From assembly GCA_008931825.1 (NCBI GenBank), contig QXVZ01032366.1, positions 1 through 49,958 on the forward strand: a DNA stretch of 49,958 nucleotides. Reading direction: 5' to 3'. The notes beneath the pieces were generated by a model. The model was given only the letters and a program-made list of their open reading frames with translations. It did not search any database and was not told where the DNA came from. The stretch comes from Phallusia fumigata (taxonomy: Eukaryota > Chordata > Ascidiacea > Phlebobranchia > Ascidiidae). The translations under genes were made by a program, and so were the position numbers. Position 1 is the first letter of the stretch. Each line of letters opens with the position of its first letter. Below are positions 11,349-23,976 of the stretch, in pieces.

Positions 11349-14300
11349 TTACTGTTTACCTTCTATTGTTTTATCATCTTTAGCCCATTTTTGTACATGA
11401 GATGATGCAAATATTGTATACATGAGACTTCCACATGCTGTTATTGAGGCTGAAAGCCAGAACACATTCCGCCAACTTGCTAAGGACTGTAATAAGAAAT
11501 GTAAGTAAGCTTTTTTTAACTGACAAGCAATCAGTTGCATAGAAAATCCTCGTTTTGTTACATAACTTAACATTTCTTATTTACCTAAATAGTAAAACAA
11601 ACATAGATTGCATTTTGCATGCATGCAAAAACGGACTCACATTGTCTACCAATAAGAGACCAGCAATCTGTGGAGCAGCAAAACCAAGTCCAGAGTTAAA
11701 TGTGTTTGAGATTGAAAATATAACTCCACTGTAAATTGGGGCAACTTCCAAAAATGATGTATAATGTCCCGATACTGTTTAAATATATGTGAGTATTTAG
11801 CAAATGAAGAAAGGCACCCATTGCAAAACAGGTCAACAATTTTTTCTTGCCTGTTAAAATAGTATTTCTTGTACAAATCAAATTGGTTTTATGCCTCAAG
11901 TACATAATGTATATTTCTTTCCATAAAGGGAATCACAGTATGCCAGGCTTACAAGAGGCATTATACCGAATAATTTATCTTGCCACGGTTTGCTGATTTG
12001 AAATGCTTTGAAGGCTGACTATAATTCTGTATATTGCCTCTTGTGGGCCTTGTGTGCTGTGATTCATATACGAGTGTGCCATTATTGTTGGCCTGCATGA
12101 AAGTTTCAGGTCAGATCCCAGTATTAGCTATACACAAGCATACAATTCACAGTTCCATAAAGGGGGACACATATTGTTTTTATTCCATTTTTTTATGGTT
12201 ACTCTTCATGAAAGGACACCCATAATTAGTAATGTTGTCAGCCATGTGGCTAAAATTATTGAGTGGTACTTGTCATTCCAAGAATTCCCACAGATGCTGC
12301 CAGCAGAACAACAACAGGTAATGGTTCACAGCCAACATATGCCACTGCTATCAATGAAATGCTTGATAATGCAAGTGTCAGTGATGAAGAAATCTGTTCA
12401 AAGTAAAAATAAAAAAATTAAACTAATTTAGTGGCCATATGCTTGGTGCAATCTCCTCTTGTAGAGTTGCTGGTTCTTATGATTCAAATTATGGTCACCA
12501 ACTTAAAAAAGGAGTTGATATTTAAAAGTGACGCAATGGGCAGGTTAGGCAGGTAACTGGACAGTAAACTCATGGTAGGTAGAACATATTTCAGTGCTGT
12601 TACACTTACTGAGAATAAAACAGAAACAAACAGTTATAATTAAACCATGTTGGAACAAGCCCATCCTGGTTCAATCAACCTACATTTACCACGGTTATAA
12701 GATTTAACTACACTTAAACTTTACTACCTTTCGCACAGATAATATTGACAAGAACTTGGAAGAAATGATAAAATCTGCCGCCATTCCCCAGAAAACTGTT
12801 ACAATGACATTAAGTAGAAAAGGCAATGATGAGAGAAATCCTGCCTAAATTAAAGGTAAATTATGTTACAAACGTGTAAATAAGAAAATAATTACACTTT
12901 TAAGTTTTCCTTTAAAAAGGAACCGCTTGAATATAATAAGTTGGATTTTTTATGCACAAAATAAATTATTTTGCAAAAGAATGAAACTTAAAACATAAAA
13001 GATAATAACAATAGGTCATCTCTTCTGTTTAGAAGAAAAAATTTCAAATTTCTCATATTTGCACATATGATGGATGTGTATTTTACACTGCTCTGTAACA
13101 GTTTTGACCCCATTCCACCATCTGTTAACCACATGCCCCTAAAACGGTGTTTTCTGTTTGCACTAACTTATTCCATCCTTACCGATTGTGTGTCGAACCC
13201 AAGTACCCTTGCCAGGTACATTGGGCCAAGTGCTGTTAAACTGTGTATTGCCCAGTTATCGCCACAATGTGCAACAAAAATACATAAAACTGCAGGTGAT
13301 GTTAAAATACTTTTCCAAGGCACTGCATGCTTTGCAACGGACTGTAAAACAAAGATAATTTCTAAACAAGTGTTTTTGTCTTTGCAGTATTGTTACATTT
13401 TTTCACCTGCTGGAGCCCAATGCTGTCTTCAATGTATCTTCTCTCTTGTGGTGAAATTCTTGGGTGGTCTGCTGGACTGTTGTGGATTAAAGCTAGCCAT
13501 GCAATGGACCAAATTATTCCCAATGCACCTAAAGTAATATACATGCATTTCATCTAGATTGCTAAGTACATAAAAGAAAATTAGACTAAAAGGTTAGCTA
13601 TCAGCAATCGATTCACCTTTGTTTCATCAAGTTGCTAACATTTAGTTTAAAAAAAAGTTAACGAAGAATGGTCATATTTATCTTCAATGAGATGGCTGGT
13701 GCTGCATCCTGGAGACCAGCTTGTCTATACATGGCATCATTTGTTGACAGGGCACAACATAGATCTACCCCGACTGCTAATTTGTTCCTCAACAACTGGC
13801 CACATCAGATTTGACCAAATTAATACACTTATGGTCAAAGCACATAAGGCGCTATAAAGGAGTTTGTGAAAGATTGTTACATCACTAAAGGGAAGAAACT
13901 AGTCCCTCCAAATGGATTTGTTAATTGCAAATCTAGCGGATTTTCATTTCAAAACAAAAAATTTGGAATCATTTGAAACAATCTGTGTCTCTGATCCGTT
14001 TCGGAAAAGTTATATAAAATTACCTGTGATATAAAACACTGCTTCCCAATTCATAGAACTCACTATCCAGCCAGCAGCAGGATACAGGAGAACAAGTCCA
14101 ACTGAACAGCCAGAAAATGTAACAGACATGAGACAACTTCTTTCAAGTGGGGGAGCCCATATTCCCCAAGCTGTTACAATTGTTGGGAACGTTACCCCCT
14201 GTTGTGTGAAAATGCAATTAAGTTTCCCAGGAATATCGTAGCATGAGTTGAGTTGAGTTTTTTCACTTGGTAAACATAATTAGCGACAAAGCCCACTTAG

Positions 14301-17019
14301 CGGCAAACTTCTTTTAAATACTTTTGATTGTGAACCAACTGGTGAAGTTTATTGCACTTAAATTAAGACATGCGTTTTAGCATCAACAGAAGTCAAGTAA
14401 TTTTTTTAGCAAAACTTCACTTAAACTAGTCACTTTTTTGTCCTCAAACTAGTATGTCCCTCATTATAACACTGCAAGCATTTAGGACTTTTGTTTGTTT
14501 TTAGAACTAAACAATAATCTAACACTTAAAAACGCTGCAAAACACAATATGACCAAACGACCACACCACAGCCAGTGCCTTGTACAAAAAATTTTAATCT
14601 TACTTACATGTAATAACCCTATTATGATCCTAACTGTCACCAACAAGTAAAAGCTCTTGTGTGTAAGAATGGGGATCAACATTGTAAGGGCTGAAGATAT
14701 TATTCCAGTTAGTCCAAGAGCCATTCTAATACCAAAGCGTTTGGCAAGCAGGGCTCCTGGTATATTCATTGTCATATATCCATAGTAATAGCAACCCAGT
14801 ACAAGTGTTTGTTGAGAGATGGTCCATTTGAATTCACCCTCCTGAATACAAAATATTGATCACATCAGTTTGTTTAGATGTTATGTAGTATTTAGTTAGG
14901 TTAGAGTTGTTAGAGTTAGGTAATAAACTATGCAACACAGGAAAATCGCGGTTGTTAACCACTGATGTAATGAACTAAATTTATGGATTTGTAAATTTAT
15001 TTTGGTGTTCTTTAGTAATTAAATAACATCATGGAATTTTGTACCATTGTTTGGGGCATATTCTGACTAAAAATTTTTCAGTATTTTAATTCTTTTCCAT
15101 TTATTTTTTTTCAGCAAAATGAGCATTTTTCGCTGACAGCTCGTCCAGTGCTAACTTGGGTAAGTGACCATTATTGCACAAAGGCCCTAAAGCGAGTATC
15201 TATACCAAAGCCCGATTTATATTAAGAAAGGCTTTATTTTACATTTAAAATGTATATGGGGTTGAAAATTAACGTATATACTTTGTTGCAAAATAATTAC
15301 ATTGGCATAGTTTTCGTGCGGTTCAGTAATCGTAAACTATCTTACTCAAAAGTCACGCGTTTTGCAGTTACCGTGCATAGTCCCCACTCGAAATGCTACT
15401 TGGTTGATAGTTAATGCCCAAGTTCTCGGATTGAAAGTATGTTTTCGTGTTCGTTCACTACTCTTATATAATTCGTTATTGCAAATAAAAAATGTCCCAA
15501 CTGTAAAGTAATCCACAGTTCGTTCCTGATAAAGTTGCGACTCCTTAAGTTATGTAATTAGTCAGTTACTCGTTAACCCGTTTTCTACCGTACACTTTTT
15601 TACTTCGTTTTTGAGCAAGTTAATACTTCCTTTGGAACAAGAGTAGATTTATATACAGCATAGCAATATGTTTTGTAAAGGAAGTTGAATTCTTGCACCT
15701 TAATCGGTATGTTAGACGCGTTGTAACTGGGGAAATGGAGCCCTGTAATAACCACCTCTAGAAAGCTATACGCTTACAAACTCGGTTTAATATGTTGGAA
15801 ACGAGTACAAGTTGTGGCTTTTCAGTTTGTTCATAGTGGAATGGCTGGGTGTTTTACAGTTGTTTAACTTTAAAATATCGGGGTATATATTAGTATTGCC
15901 AAGATAGTAGCAGAGTTGCAAGTAACAAAAACAATAAAGGGCCGTTTTGCCCTTTTTTCAGGTACCCCAAGGCTTTTATCTGACCTCCTTTAACCGAGTA
16001 ATTGTGCATTTCCACGTCTGAATTATGTCAATCGTACGGAGGATATACTCAACGAATGTTAAAATGTTCGGCCTAAGCCAGCAAGCAACTCCTATTGTAC
16101 GTCCCTGACGCAAGCACAATTCCGCACATAAAATAAGTTCCAAAATGAACGACGCATGTAAAGCTCTGCTGATGCTGCTCAAAGTCTAGCGACGTGGCGG
16201 TACGCTCATACTTGTTGGGCGGTTTTGCTATGGTTTATTTTCATGTTAAACGCGCGGATGTGTATGAGCTGATTACGGAAACGAAATGCGTTGTGCCGTC
16301 GCTGCTGCGTCTGTCAATACCACTCGCTTTAACATTAAATGAAGACAAATTTCCTATCTTTAGATGCGGGTATGGGTAAGTAATGTCGGTTTATGTTATC
16401 CAACACAAACGACAGATTTGATTCAAACCTGCACGGATGATAGGATTTGATATTCTGCTTTGAACATCCTTAGTGCGAACCATTTCAAGTTGTTAGTACC
16501 TGCGTTGTTGATTGAGATGTATTGTATTGAATCTTGCACCCAGAATCCGAATAATTGCCACCCGAATTGCTGGACGTTGTATGAACCTGACAACAGAGCA
16601 ACATACGCAACAATCACCCACCGTCAGATAGCAATTCCACAAAACACAATGCCAAAATTGATCACATACCATGTCTAATATTGCTACGTTGATACCGCTT
16701 CGCAGGGAATAACTGTTCATTCCCAATGTCATCATTAGACAAAGGGTGTGCCTTGCCTTTAAGTAACACCCTGGTGTTTTGCCCTGTAGGTATACGTAAA
16801 TTGCTTGAAATTTTTTACATTTGCAGTTTCAACAGGTTTTCTGCATCCTCGATGAAAGCCCATACGCAGACGTACATTGGTAGTTAAAGGTAACAAATGC
16901 AATTACAATAGGGTGATTTTTCCGAACAACCACTATCTAGATAACCTCCGTCTTGTTGCTACATTGCTAACAGCACTTACCTCTATGACACTTGCCAGTT
17001 TCTGTGAAGACCCGAGCAT
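11349..17019 (-). CDS. SLC17 family transporter (sialin-like), gene 2, complete
   Basis: Eleven coding exons join in frame: 16981-17019, 16670-16783, 16500-16586, 14608-14841, 14024-14198, 13407-13528, 13183-13341, 12728-12844, 12270-12393, 11641-11774 and 11349-11486, giving about 480 aa. It is a close paralogue of gene 1: YSLRSGINVAILDM, WTISQQTLVLGCYYYGYMTMN, GVTFPTIVTAWGIWAPPLERS, HPRISPQERRYIEDS, VPWKSILTSPAV, SSLPFLLNVI, SNTFNSGLGFAAPQIAG and SWRNVFWLSA. Shared intron phases are identical. Exon 3 (29 aa) is the lumenal loop with NYS and NTS sequons and little similarity to its gene 1 counterpart. The last exon either reads into TAA at 11349-11351 (ending KTIEGKQ) or splices at 11359 to an exon I could not find; gene 1 does splice here. 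It is predicted to be an organic-anion carrier of the MFS fold, substrate unknown. Intron 14842-16499 is unusually long. Confidence 0.88.
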
Positions 17020-19300
17020 GTTTCTTGTTCTATTTTTTTTATCAAACGTTTAGTTTTGTACAACAATGCAACTACAATCATGGACCAACCATTCTTGGAA
17101 TTGTTGTTTAAAACACTCACTATATATAAGCCTTGTCAAAAACAGTTACCTAAGATCGACTCAAACCTGCACAAATCTAGTACAGTCTGAGTTCTGCTAT
17201 TTTTTATGCGACTAAAAGCACACCCATTAAGCACCCTTGGGTTGTGCGTCATGCTAGTTTAACTCTGTTAAATATTAACTACCATCTCACATGCTAATTA
17301 TGTCATATTGATTTGCACAGAAGAACATTTTGCATTATTTTCCTCTTAGTAATAAGTTTACACCTGCCCCTGGTCTTCGTCCTAAAAGATACGTGGATAT
17401 AATACGGTGGCTCATTGCAGCCGAAAACATGCGCCAATTTAGCAATAAAAAGAACTCATCAGTTACAAACAATACGCGAAAGACTTCTGTTTTTTAGTAT
17501 TTAGTCAGATACTGGATCGGCTAAAATGGCATGAATAATACCGGAAATCGGAAGTAATACAAACACCAGACGAATTAATCAACAGGCTTATGAGCAACGG
17601 TCGCTTTAAAACGAAATTTCATTTCAGGATGCTCGTTAACTGGAAATTAGGTTAAACTTGTAGTAATGAAAATATTACTTGTTCAAATTTGCACAGTAAT
17701 AGGTAGAACGTGTTTTTTTTAGGAAATGCGGCCTGTTCTTGCAAGGGTCCTTTTATCGAGTCTAATCAACTATAACTCTGCCATCTTCTTTATGAGTGGT
17801 GTTTTACTCTGGACACACAGTACGCCAGTTCGCTTGAACTACCTGTGCCTTTACTAACTAGGTCAAGCACTCAACGTACATAAATAAAGGGATAAAAAGC
17901 AGTAAAACTTCGGCTATACCACGCTTCAGTGCCACTTGGCGCAGGCCTACTGTTGAAGACAGTCATTTAAATGTAAATTATACAGCAGTTTATCGTAATA
18001 TTGTTTCAATGTCAAATACCTACCATATATCGATTTTAAAACGGCGAATGTGTCCGGTTAATGTTTGGCAGCTAATACTGGGTGTGTACAACTGCCACTA
18101 TTTTGCACTTCGTACTTAAAAGGCTCGGCCATAGACGAAAGCTTTGCGAATGTGATAAAGATGTTGATGCTGTATTAAACTTAATCTCTTGGTCATTGCC
18201 ACAAACTTGACCAACTCGTACACCAAAAAGACTGTCTGGTTTTATTGTGCCAAATTGGCTTTAGTAACACTGTGTAGCGCACACTGACAGTTTAAGTGGT
18301 GCTGCTCTGACATGCTGAGATTTCGACTGCTTTGTTATACAACGTGTGCAATGGAGGAACCCAACGTCTGCTCCCATTGTCTGTGTTGCGCACTGTTGGT
18401 TGCTGGCACTGCGCCAAATGCTGCATTTCAACGCCAGTTTTGTCTGTGTATTTATTTATTTTTTAGTGCATGGGTCTTGGGTCCCCGAAACTATATTTCT
18501 TAAAGTTCGTGGACTTGCAATATTGGCCAAAAATGACGTCCCAGATATTTTGCGAGATCCCAATAGCCATTTTTGTGGACTGACGATAACCGACCGATGA
18601 TAAAACTGACCTTGCTTCTACTCACAAACAAAGCTGTTTTCTTGTTTCAGATTTGGTCATGCAACGCCGCTGAAGTATTTGACCTGCATATTTCACTTTT
18701 TATCGGAAATATTTTCACTTTAAAGTGTCTTGTTTGGAACACAATGTTTTTTTTTTATTTAAGTCGTGTGGCGATTTTGGCTGTGTCGGGACAATGGCTC
18801 CAAAGTTTTCCAAGCAGCAGAGGTCGATCCATACCGATTAAAAGCAAACTGCAGTCGGGCACTTCTTCACTGTGTGCAACCTAGCGAAATCCATATCCCC
18901 GGTAATAAGCGCTGCAACAGTTTCACATGACAAAAAGTCGTCTATGACGTTACTTCTCGGAAACACGTTAAGGGAACGAAAAATTATAGCCGCAAGCCAG
19001 TTTATGACCGGTGCAGTAATTGGTGAAACTTGTTTTACCAGATAAGTAGCCGGTCAAGATTTTGTTTTTAAAAAAGGCAAGATAAAACCGGGTAAAATAA
19101 AATATAAAACGAAACAATTAAACACAATTAAAATATTTGAATTCATCCGAGTCCGATGCAATACAACCTAAGCAAAGCGGCCTTTTTTGCTGACAAGATG
19201 GCTGGCAGTATGTGCTGACTGTTAGAAGCTGAAACAAGCTGTGTTTTAAATTACTTGTTTTTTTTTCAATAGCAAAAAGCCATTACAATGATTTCTTTGC
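17020..19300. other. Unassigned intergenic DNA
   Basis: Upstream region of SLC17 gene 2. Open frames are short and unrecognised. I see no repeat family from elsewhere in the window and no RNA gene. It may contain the gene 2 promoter. Confidence 0.4.
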
Positions 19301-19327
19301 AGTTTATNGTTATACGAAAACAACAAC

Positions 19328-19383
19328 ATGGATGCGATCGAACGCAGAATGGAAAGATCAGTAAATTCTCCAGGACTGTGCAG
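19328..19383 (+). CDS. Possible first coding exon of a small gene
   Basis: ATG in a CAACAACATGG context opens MDAIERRMERSVNSPGLC and runs into a GT donor (CAG|GTAAAA). The charged peptide looks helical. The next plausible exon (19770) is open in a frame that does not match this exon's phase, so either an intermediate exon is missed, the donor is different, or the N at 19308 marks poor sequence. Product unknown. Confidence 0.25.
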
Positions 19384-19769
19384 GTAAAAACATATTCGCT
19401 GGTCTTTAGCAGGAAAGGGACATTTTGTTAAAAAATAAATAAATTTTATAGGCCACATACTATCTCTAGAGCAATACTATGGTTTCTCCAGTTGCAGGCG
19501 AATACCCTAGTGAGCATATATGGCTGTTAACTAACACATGTTTTTTGTTTCAATTACCTGTATTAAATACCTGTTTTAATTTGCTGTGTATTAATGGGAA
19601 ACACACCCAAAACTTTTGTTATGTTTTCTGTTGGTAGTTTTTCCCACTGCACTGTTTAAACAGAAGAAACCCACTGACGTTTAAATAATATCTGTGGAAT
19701 GATTTTCTTGTAATATTCTAGGTTTGGTTTTACAATATTTCAAAAATTAACATATCCCAACTTTTGCAG

Positions 19770-20050
19770 ATGACAAAGTGAACCATATTCGACAGCTTCA
19801 TGATAGAAACACCGCGATCTTTAACAGTTCCGACCACATTTGCAATCGAAAACAACCACAATCGACTTCGTCAACATCTATCTTGTCCCATGACCTCTAT
19901 GCTGAAAGATGTTTTGAGAAATACAAGGTCTTGAACCAATTAAGCACTATAGTGATAACAAACATAAACGTTACGACATACTTTGTTTTGTATTTTCAAT
20001 CCTGTCGTACTAGTATCACACGGCCTTGGGACTCTTTTTTCGATCTGTAG
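19770..20050 (+). CDS. Possible coding exon, unknown product
   Basis: After the acceptor TTTTGCAG the second-offset frame is open: DDKVNHIRQLHDRNTAIF..., then a Ser/Thr/Gln-rich stretch and YAERCFEKYKV, to a TAG at 20048-20050. A weak donor candidate is AAG|GTCTTG at 19929. The hydrophilic composition is more protein-like than neighbouring frames, but I recognise no family. Confidence 0.25.
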
Positions 20051-20920
20051 CGATCGGTTCTCCCGCTTCACATGCAAGATTTGTGTTCAACTTAACAAGA
20101 TAAACCAGGCCCACAACAAACGGCCCGTAAGCTTATAGTGTGGCCCAAAAAACGTTAACAATTTTTTGTTACTGAACCTTAAAACGTACAAGCATGATTT
20201 CGACTCGTAGTGGATTGCAAAAATATTGGTTATTTACTACTAGTGGATTACATTTTTTAAAGTGTGCCACTGTGTGATCTTACATTTTCTATGTTATTCG
20301 ATGGTTCGTCGGTAACGTTATTTAGGACTTTAACTACGCTAGCAAACGACCCGCAAAAATATTTATTTTGTTGTGCTGATTTCAGTCTTTCAACGTAATC
20401 CCAAACCATTTCATTTTAACAAACAAATAGCAAATTTTCTCTTAAAATTTGTGAACAATGTTGCCCAGATGCTTTGTATCTTTTGTGCAATGTTATATAT
20501 TCTGCTTTGTTATGCTAGTAGACATTTTTACGACATCTCCATGCAAAAAATAAAGAAAACAATCTTGTATTGTGGCAAATCCCAAAGTATATAAGAGGTA
20601 CAAGTTGCACGAACTGGACTGCATTGTTGTAGATCATCGGCACCAATTTAGGACGAAATTCGCGCAATTTTTGCATTAAACGCATTTGTGCCATCCATGT
20701 TAATCGTGTGTTGGGTATCGTGAGTTAATGTCGGGACAAAGTCAGTCCGTAGGAAAGAGCAGCAACAACGACAAAATATCTTATTCATTTAAATGTATCA
20801 AAGGCATTTTCTTTGTGTAAAAATGTATAAAAGGCATTTCATTGTTTCATTTGTGTAATAAACAATTATCATCGAAATGGTTTTAATTTTATTTACTTCA
20901 AATCAATACATCTTTCTCAT

Positions 20921-21016
20921 AGGGTAATGACTCCAAATGACAAAAATAGACAAAAATTACCAGATATAATGTTTTTTTTAGGGTAATGACTCCAAATGAC
21001 AAAAATAGACAAAAAA
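20921..21016. repeat. Direct repeat of about 36 bp
   Basis: AGGGTAATGACTCCAAATGA followed by CAAAAATAGACAAAAA occurs at 20921-20956 and again at 20980-21016, separated by 23 bases. No function is evident. The rest of 20.1-21.7 kb holds nothing I can name. Confidence 0.7.
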
Positions 21017-21739
21017 CACCAAAGAGTGTTTGGAATGCCCGAAAACTTTGGTTTCTGGTGACAAAACGGTTAATTGACACATGGCTGCTCAGAGCGAAGG
21101 GAAATCACAGTTGCAACTATAACCAAGTAGTGACTTCAAAGGTAAAGGCTTGTGTGCGGTAAGTTTAGAACGAGCTCATTTGAATGCAGTAAATTTGTCT
21201 GGCAACGTATAAATCAGTTAAACTGACATACGATAAAACATTTTCTAACAAACAGTTTTGTTTCGTGCAATTACTACGTTTTTGTTGCCAAATCTTGTTG
21301 ACTCGAATTTAATTAAAATTCGCTTGGTTATTGCTAATCACAAGCATCAAAGCATTCAGTTTCGTTTTATCCTTGCTTTGTAACAGAACACAAAAATGCT
21401 GAACAGTCTTTTGGTTATCAAAATCACTTATTTGTGCTTCAAAATAGAGTAATTATCATTTTGACTAAACATCAAAATACCTACAGTTGGAGGTTCACAA
21501 TCCGCTGTTAACGCGTAAAGTGGTTTTTAAACTAAAGTGATAAAACGGTCAGCGGCGACCCGACAATTTTGTAACAAACACGTACTGTTCCAACAGCGCA
21601 AATGACCTTTTCCAGCTCACTGCAAGCACTGTGGTGTTATAAGCGCCAACCAAATTACGCCACGTTGCTCCAATTTGACCACCAGTGTCCATGCGTTTTG
21701 CCTCTCGCAACTAATCGAACTAATTGGTGCAACTAAGTC

Positions 21740-21936
21740 AGCCATTGGACGGCTGAAGAGCGCTAAAGTGACGTTTAAAAAGCAAGCGTTTTGATTGGTG
21801 GTGAAAAGAGAAAAAGGCAAAACCGCATTCCTCTGGCGCGTTCGATGCGTCATTCTTTTCGTGTTACTCCGGGCGGAGGTTCTAGCGTTGTGAATGGGGA
21901 ATGGCCTAAGACGGGTCGAAAGCGCAAAATACGAAG
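21740..21936 (+). promoter_or_regulatory. Putative promoter and first exon of the hairpin host transcript, copy 1
   Basis: It contains two inverted CCAAT boxes (ATTGG at 21744 and 21792), a CRE-like GTGACGT (21769-21775) and an AP-1/CRE-like TGCGTCA (21846-21852), then exon-like sequence ending ATACGAAG|GTAATT at 21936/21937. The whole block is repeated at 26930-27105, where CAGCGTTTTGATTGGT and TGAGTCATTC are conserved, and partly at 27660-27776. Each time a G-family hairpin begins within about 20-60 nt after the donor. The transcription start is inferred. Confidence 0.45.
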
Positions 21937-21966
21937 GTAATTTCATTGTTTTAAACAAGCTTTTTA

Positions 21967-22022
21967 GGTGTCAGTGCAAGAGTGAACTGGGGTGCACACT
22001 AGTTTGCTTTTGAGCCGATACC
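21967..22022 (+). ncRNA. G-family hairpin 1, pre-miRNA-like
   Basis: A 56-nt stem-loop: a 24-nt 5' arm starting GGTGTCAGTGC and a 24-nt 3' arm ending GAGCCGATACC pair at 22 of 24 positions without bulges, around the 8-nt loop GGTGCACA. It starts 30 nt after the donor at 21937 and ends 77 nt before the acceptor at 22099. Size and pairing fit a compact metazoan pre-miRNA. Many pairs are G-U on the plus strand only. Confidence 0.6.
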
Positions 22023-22099
22023 GAAATATAAATTGTTATTTTGTAAACTCAGATAACTTGTCAAATGCACGGTACTGCTGTTCGATCATTTTGTTTCAG

Positions 22100-22202
22100 A
22101 CCTTGGTTGGTGAATCATGCCATGTTACCATCCGCTGATTGCTCGACCACCGCCCGCACATTTAAAACCAAAGAAACCTTGTCAAAGAAATTTACGTAAA
22201 AC
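22100..22202 (+). other. G-type exon cassette, copy 1
   Basis: Starts after TTTTGTTTCAG and contains the conserved core GATTGCTCGACCACCGCC then a CATTTAAAACC block. Related cassettes: 24313-24400 (acceptor mutated to CGG), 25970-26058, 27269-27355 and 27926-28005. All carry TGCTCGACCGCC but stops in every frame, so they look like non-coding exons. Confidence 0.45.
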
Positions 22203-22272
22203 AGGCAAGCATACCCTTAAAATCGATTAAACCTGAATACCGGTTACCGGGTGTTATATTGCGTTAATTTTT

Positions 22273-22330
22273 ATGTCGAGCATACGAAGACAGTATAAAG
22301 TGCACTTATCCTGTCTTCGCATGTTGACAT
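22273..22330 (+). ncRNA. B-family hairpin 1, pre-miRNA-like
   Basis: A 58-nt stem-loop. The arms ATGTCGAGCAT..CGAAGACAG and CTGTCTTCG..ATGTTGACAT form 23 pairs with two single mismatches and one bulged G, around the 7-nt loop AGTGCAC. It is the most regular hairpin of the window. An acceptor and exon (AAACAGAAGCAGA...) follow within about 70 nt. Confidence 0.62.
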
Positions 22331-22484
22331 GCTCTGAAATTTTTAAGATACAGATCGCGTTGAATTTTCGGTACTGCGTTTGCTTTGTTTTTCAAAAAAA
22401 GAAACAGAAGCAGATTCCTCGAACATCCGGGAGCGAGAAAAAAAGTTGGAAAGAAGTTGAGTTACTCTATTTTCATTGATGTCC

Positions 22485-22530
22485 CGGCATAATTCCTTCA
22501 AACAAACGGCCCCAAAAATTATGCCAAAAG
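22485..22530. repeat. tRNA-derived SINE relics (family note)
   Basis: After several B-type exons a degenerate segment resembles the antisense of a tRNA anticodon and T arm. The clearest is 27628-27665, which on the minus strand reads TTGACTGTAAT then a GGGTTCGAGCCC B-box. Others are near 23205-23250, 24668-24700, 26575-26630 and 28300-28345 (GGTTTGAACCC). They look like old tRNA-derived insertions copied with the cassette. None can fold into a full tRNA. Confidence 0.35.
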
Positions 22531-22719
22531 GTGTGATAACATGTCAATTTACTCCATGTGCGTCGCCTCATTAAATGGAATCGACGGCCGTATGTACGGC
22601 CGCAGCTTGTGCAAACCTTTTTCAAATCTTCCTAAACCATTTTTTGCTTAATTTAAATGAACCATAAATTTCAAACTTATGTCGGCACATGCACAACGAA
22701 CGTATTGGTTATATTGCAG

Positions 22720-22802
22720 ATTTTGGTCTTAATCTATTTCAACCCAACAGCCCCTGCAGACTTTATTTGAATGAGCGTGTTCGGAAGATCTATATGCTGG
22801 AT
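22720..22802 (+). other. C-type exon cassette family
   Basis: The acceptor TATATTGCAG and donor GTAAGT bound this copy. Relatives: 23400-23470, about 25014-25054, 26718-26823, about 29055-29143 and 31572-31675. The 26718 copy is open and reads FQTTPQLRHEFIKAEAMW then a short helical tail, which suggests a coding past. Other copies carry stops. Confidence 0.4.
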
Positions 22803-22983
22803 GTAAGTAAATTGACACTAGAAGTGCATTAGAACAAAAACACCAATTTCTCAAGGCAAAACACGACTGTGCACGTTAACACATGGCGTTAGGCGGATAA
22901 TTGCCGATTTAGTGTTTGTATAATCCGCAAAGTTTCAATACGCAAATACCAACCATAAAATTAAAAATGTAATAATTACTTTT

Positions 22984-23040
22984 ATGTCGGGCATACGAAG
23001 ACAGTATAACGTGCACTTATCCTGTCTTCGCATGTTGACA
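22984..23040 (+). ncRNA. B-family hairpin 2
   Basis: Same stem as the 22273 copy, with loop CGTGCAC. The 5' arm has TCGGGCAT instead of TCGAGCAT, removing one outer pair. The acceptor TTTCGCAG at 23116 follows 76 nt downstream, with an exon encoding a charged ETEAEFSCIREREKKLE-like frame. Confidence 0.58.
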
Positions 23041-23116
23041 AATTTCAACGTGTTGCGAACTATTTTGGTTACAAATCGCGTTGAATTCCTGGTACTGCTT
23101 TTACTTTGTTTCGCAG

Positions 23117-23180
23117 AAAAAGAAACGGAAGCAGAGTTCTCGTGTATTCGGGAGCGAGAGAAAAAGTTGGAAAGAAGATA
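23117..23180 (+). other. B-type exon cassette
   Basis: Follows TTTCGCAG. In the third-offset frame it reads KETEAEFSCIREREKKLERR, a charged helical peptide shared with the copy at 22396 (ETEADSSNIREREKKLER). More diverged copies at about 24603 and 28192 keep an acidic or basic open frame. Only the 24603 copy has a perfect GTAAGT donor. It may be a relic of a coding exon. Confidence 0.35.
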
Positions 23181-23976
23181 AGTTACTATATTTTATTGAT
23201 GTTCCGGTCTAATTACTTCAAACACACGGCACCAAAACTTTCCTGAAAAGTATGATAAAGTCTCAATTTACTCCATATGCGCCGCCTTATTAAATGGAAT
23301 CCGAGGCCGTACGGCCGCAGGTTGTGCTTTATTTAAATGAACGATAAATTCCAAACTTATGTCGGCACATGCACAACGAACTTATTGGTTATATTGCAGA
23401 TTTTCATCTATATCCGTTTCGAACTACTAAACGGCACCTGTTGAGTCTTCGGAGGGTTTAATCCTTGAATGTAAGTATACTGACACTAGTAGTATACAAC
23501 GCAAATTGCTCGAGGCCTAACACCATTGTTTACGTTAAAACGTCGCGTTTAGCTGATGAAAGTTTGCGTACGCCAATACCAAACATAGAAAATGTAAGTG
23601 TACAGGATAAAGCAATATTATAAAATGAAAGCAAAATTTCGTGAACAACTCCCTTTTGCTGCAACGAATAGCAAACCCTGTATTGATTTTTGCATGATGA
23701 TTTGCATATTGCACATGCTGTTTTGCATGTCACGTGTTTTTCGTTAAACACTCGGTTGTCAGCATCGGTAGAAGAGGCAACATCAGAATTTCACTAAAAT
23801 CCCCCTGAACTAAACCGTTTAGATTAAAATGTTAAAATTAGGTAAACTCATTCAAACTAACATTTAGCGATACTGCTATAGTAATCTTAAACGCAAAAAT
23901 ACATGTAAAATTTTACATCTAATATTTCGTGGGGCTTGTACGTGGAACTTAAATGCTGTTGTAAGTTTTGTTGCAG

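Noticed and set aside
18312..18884. Cys-rich short plus-strand frames
   Set aside because: Overlapping frames of 63, 84 and 103 aa disagree on phase and none has family motifs.
21617..21958. 113-aa minus-strand open frame
   Set aside because: Overlaps the promoter/first-exon block that is duplicated on the plus strand. Composition is unlike a protein and it matches no family.
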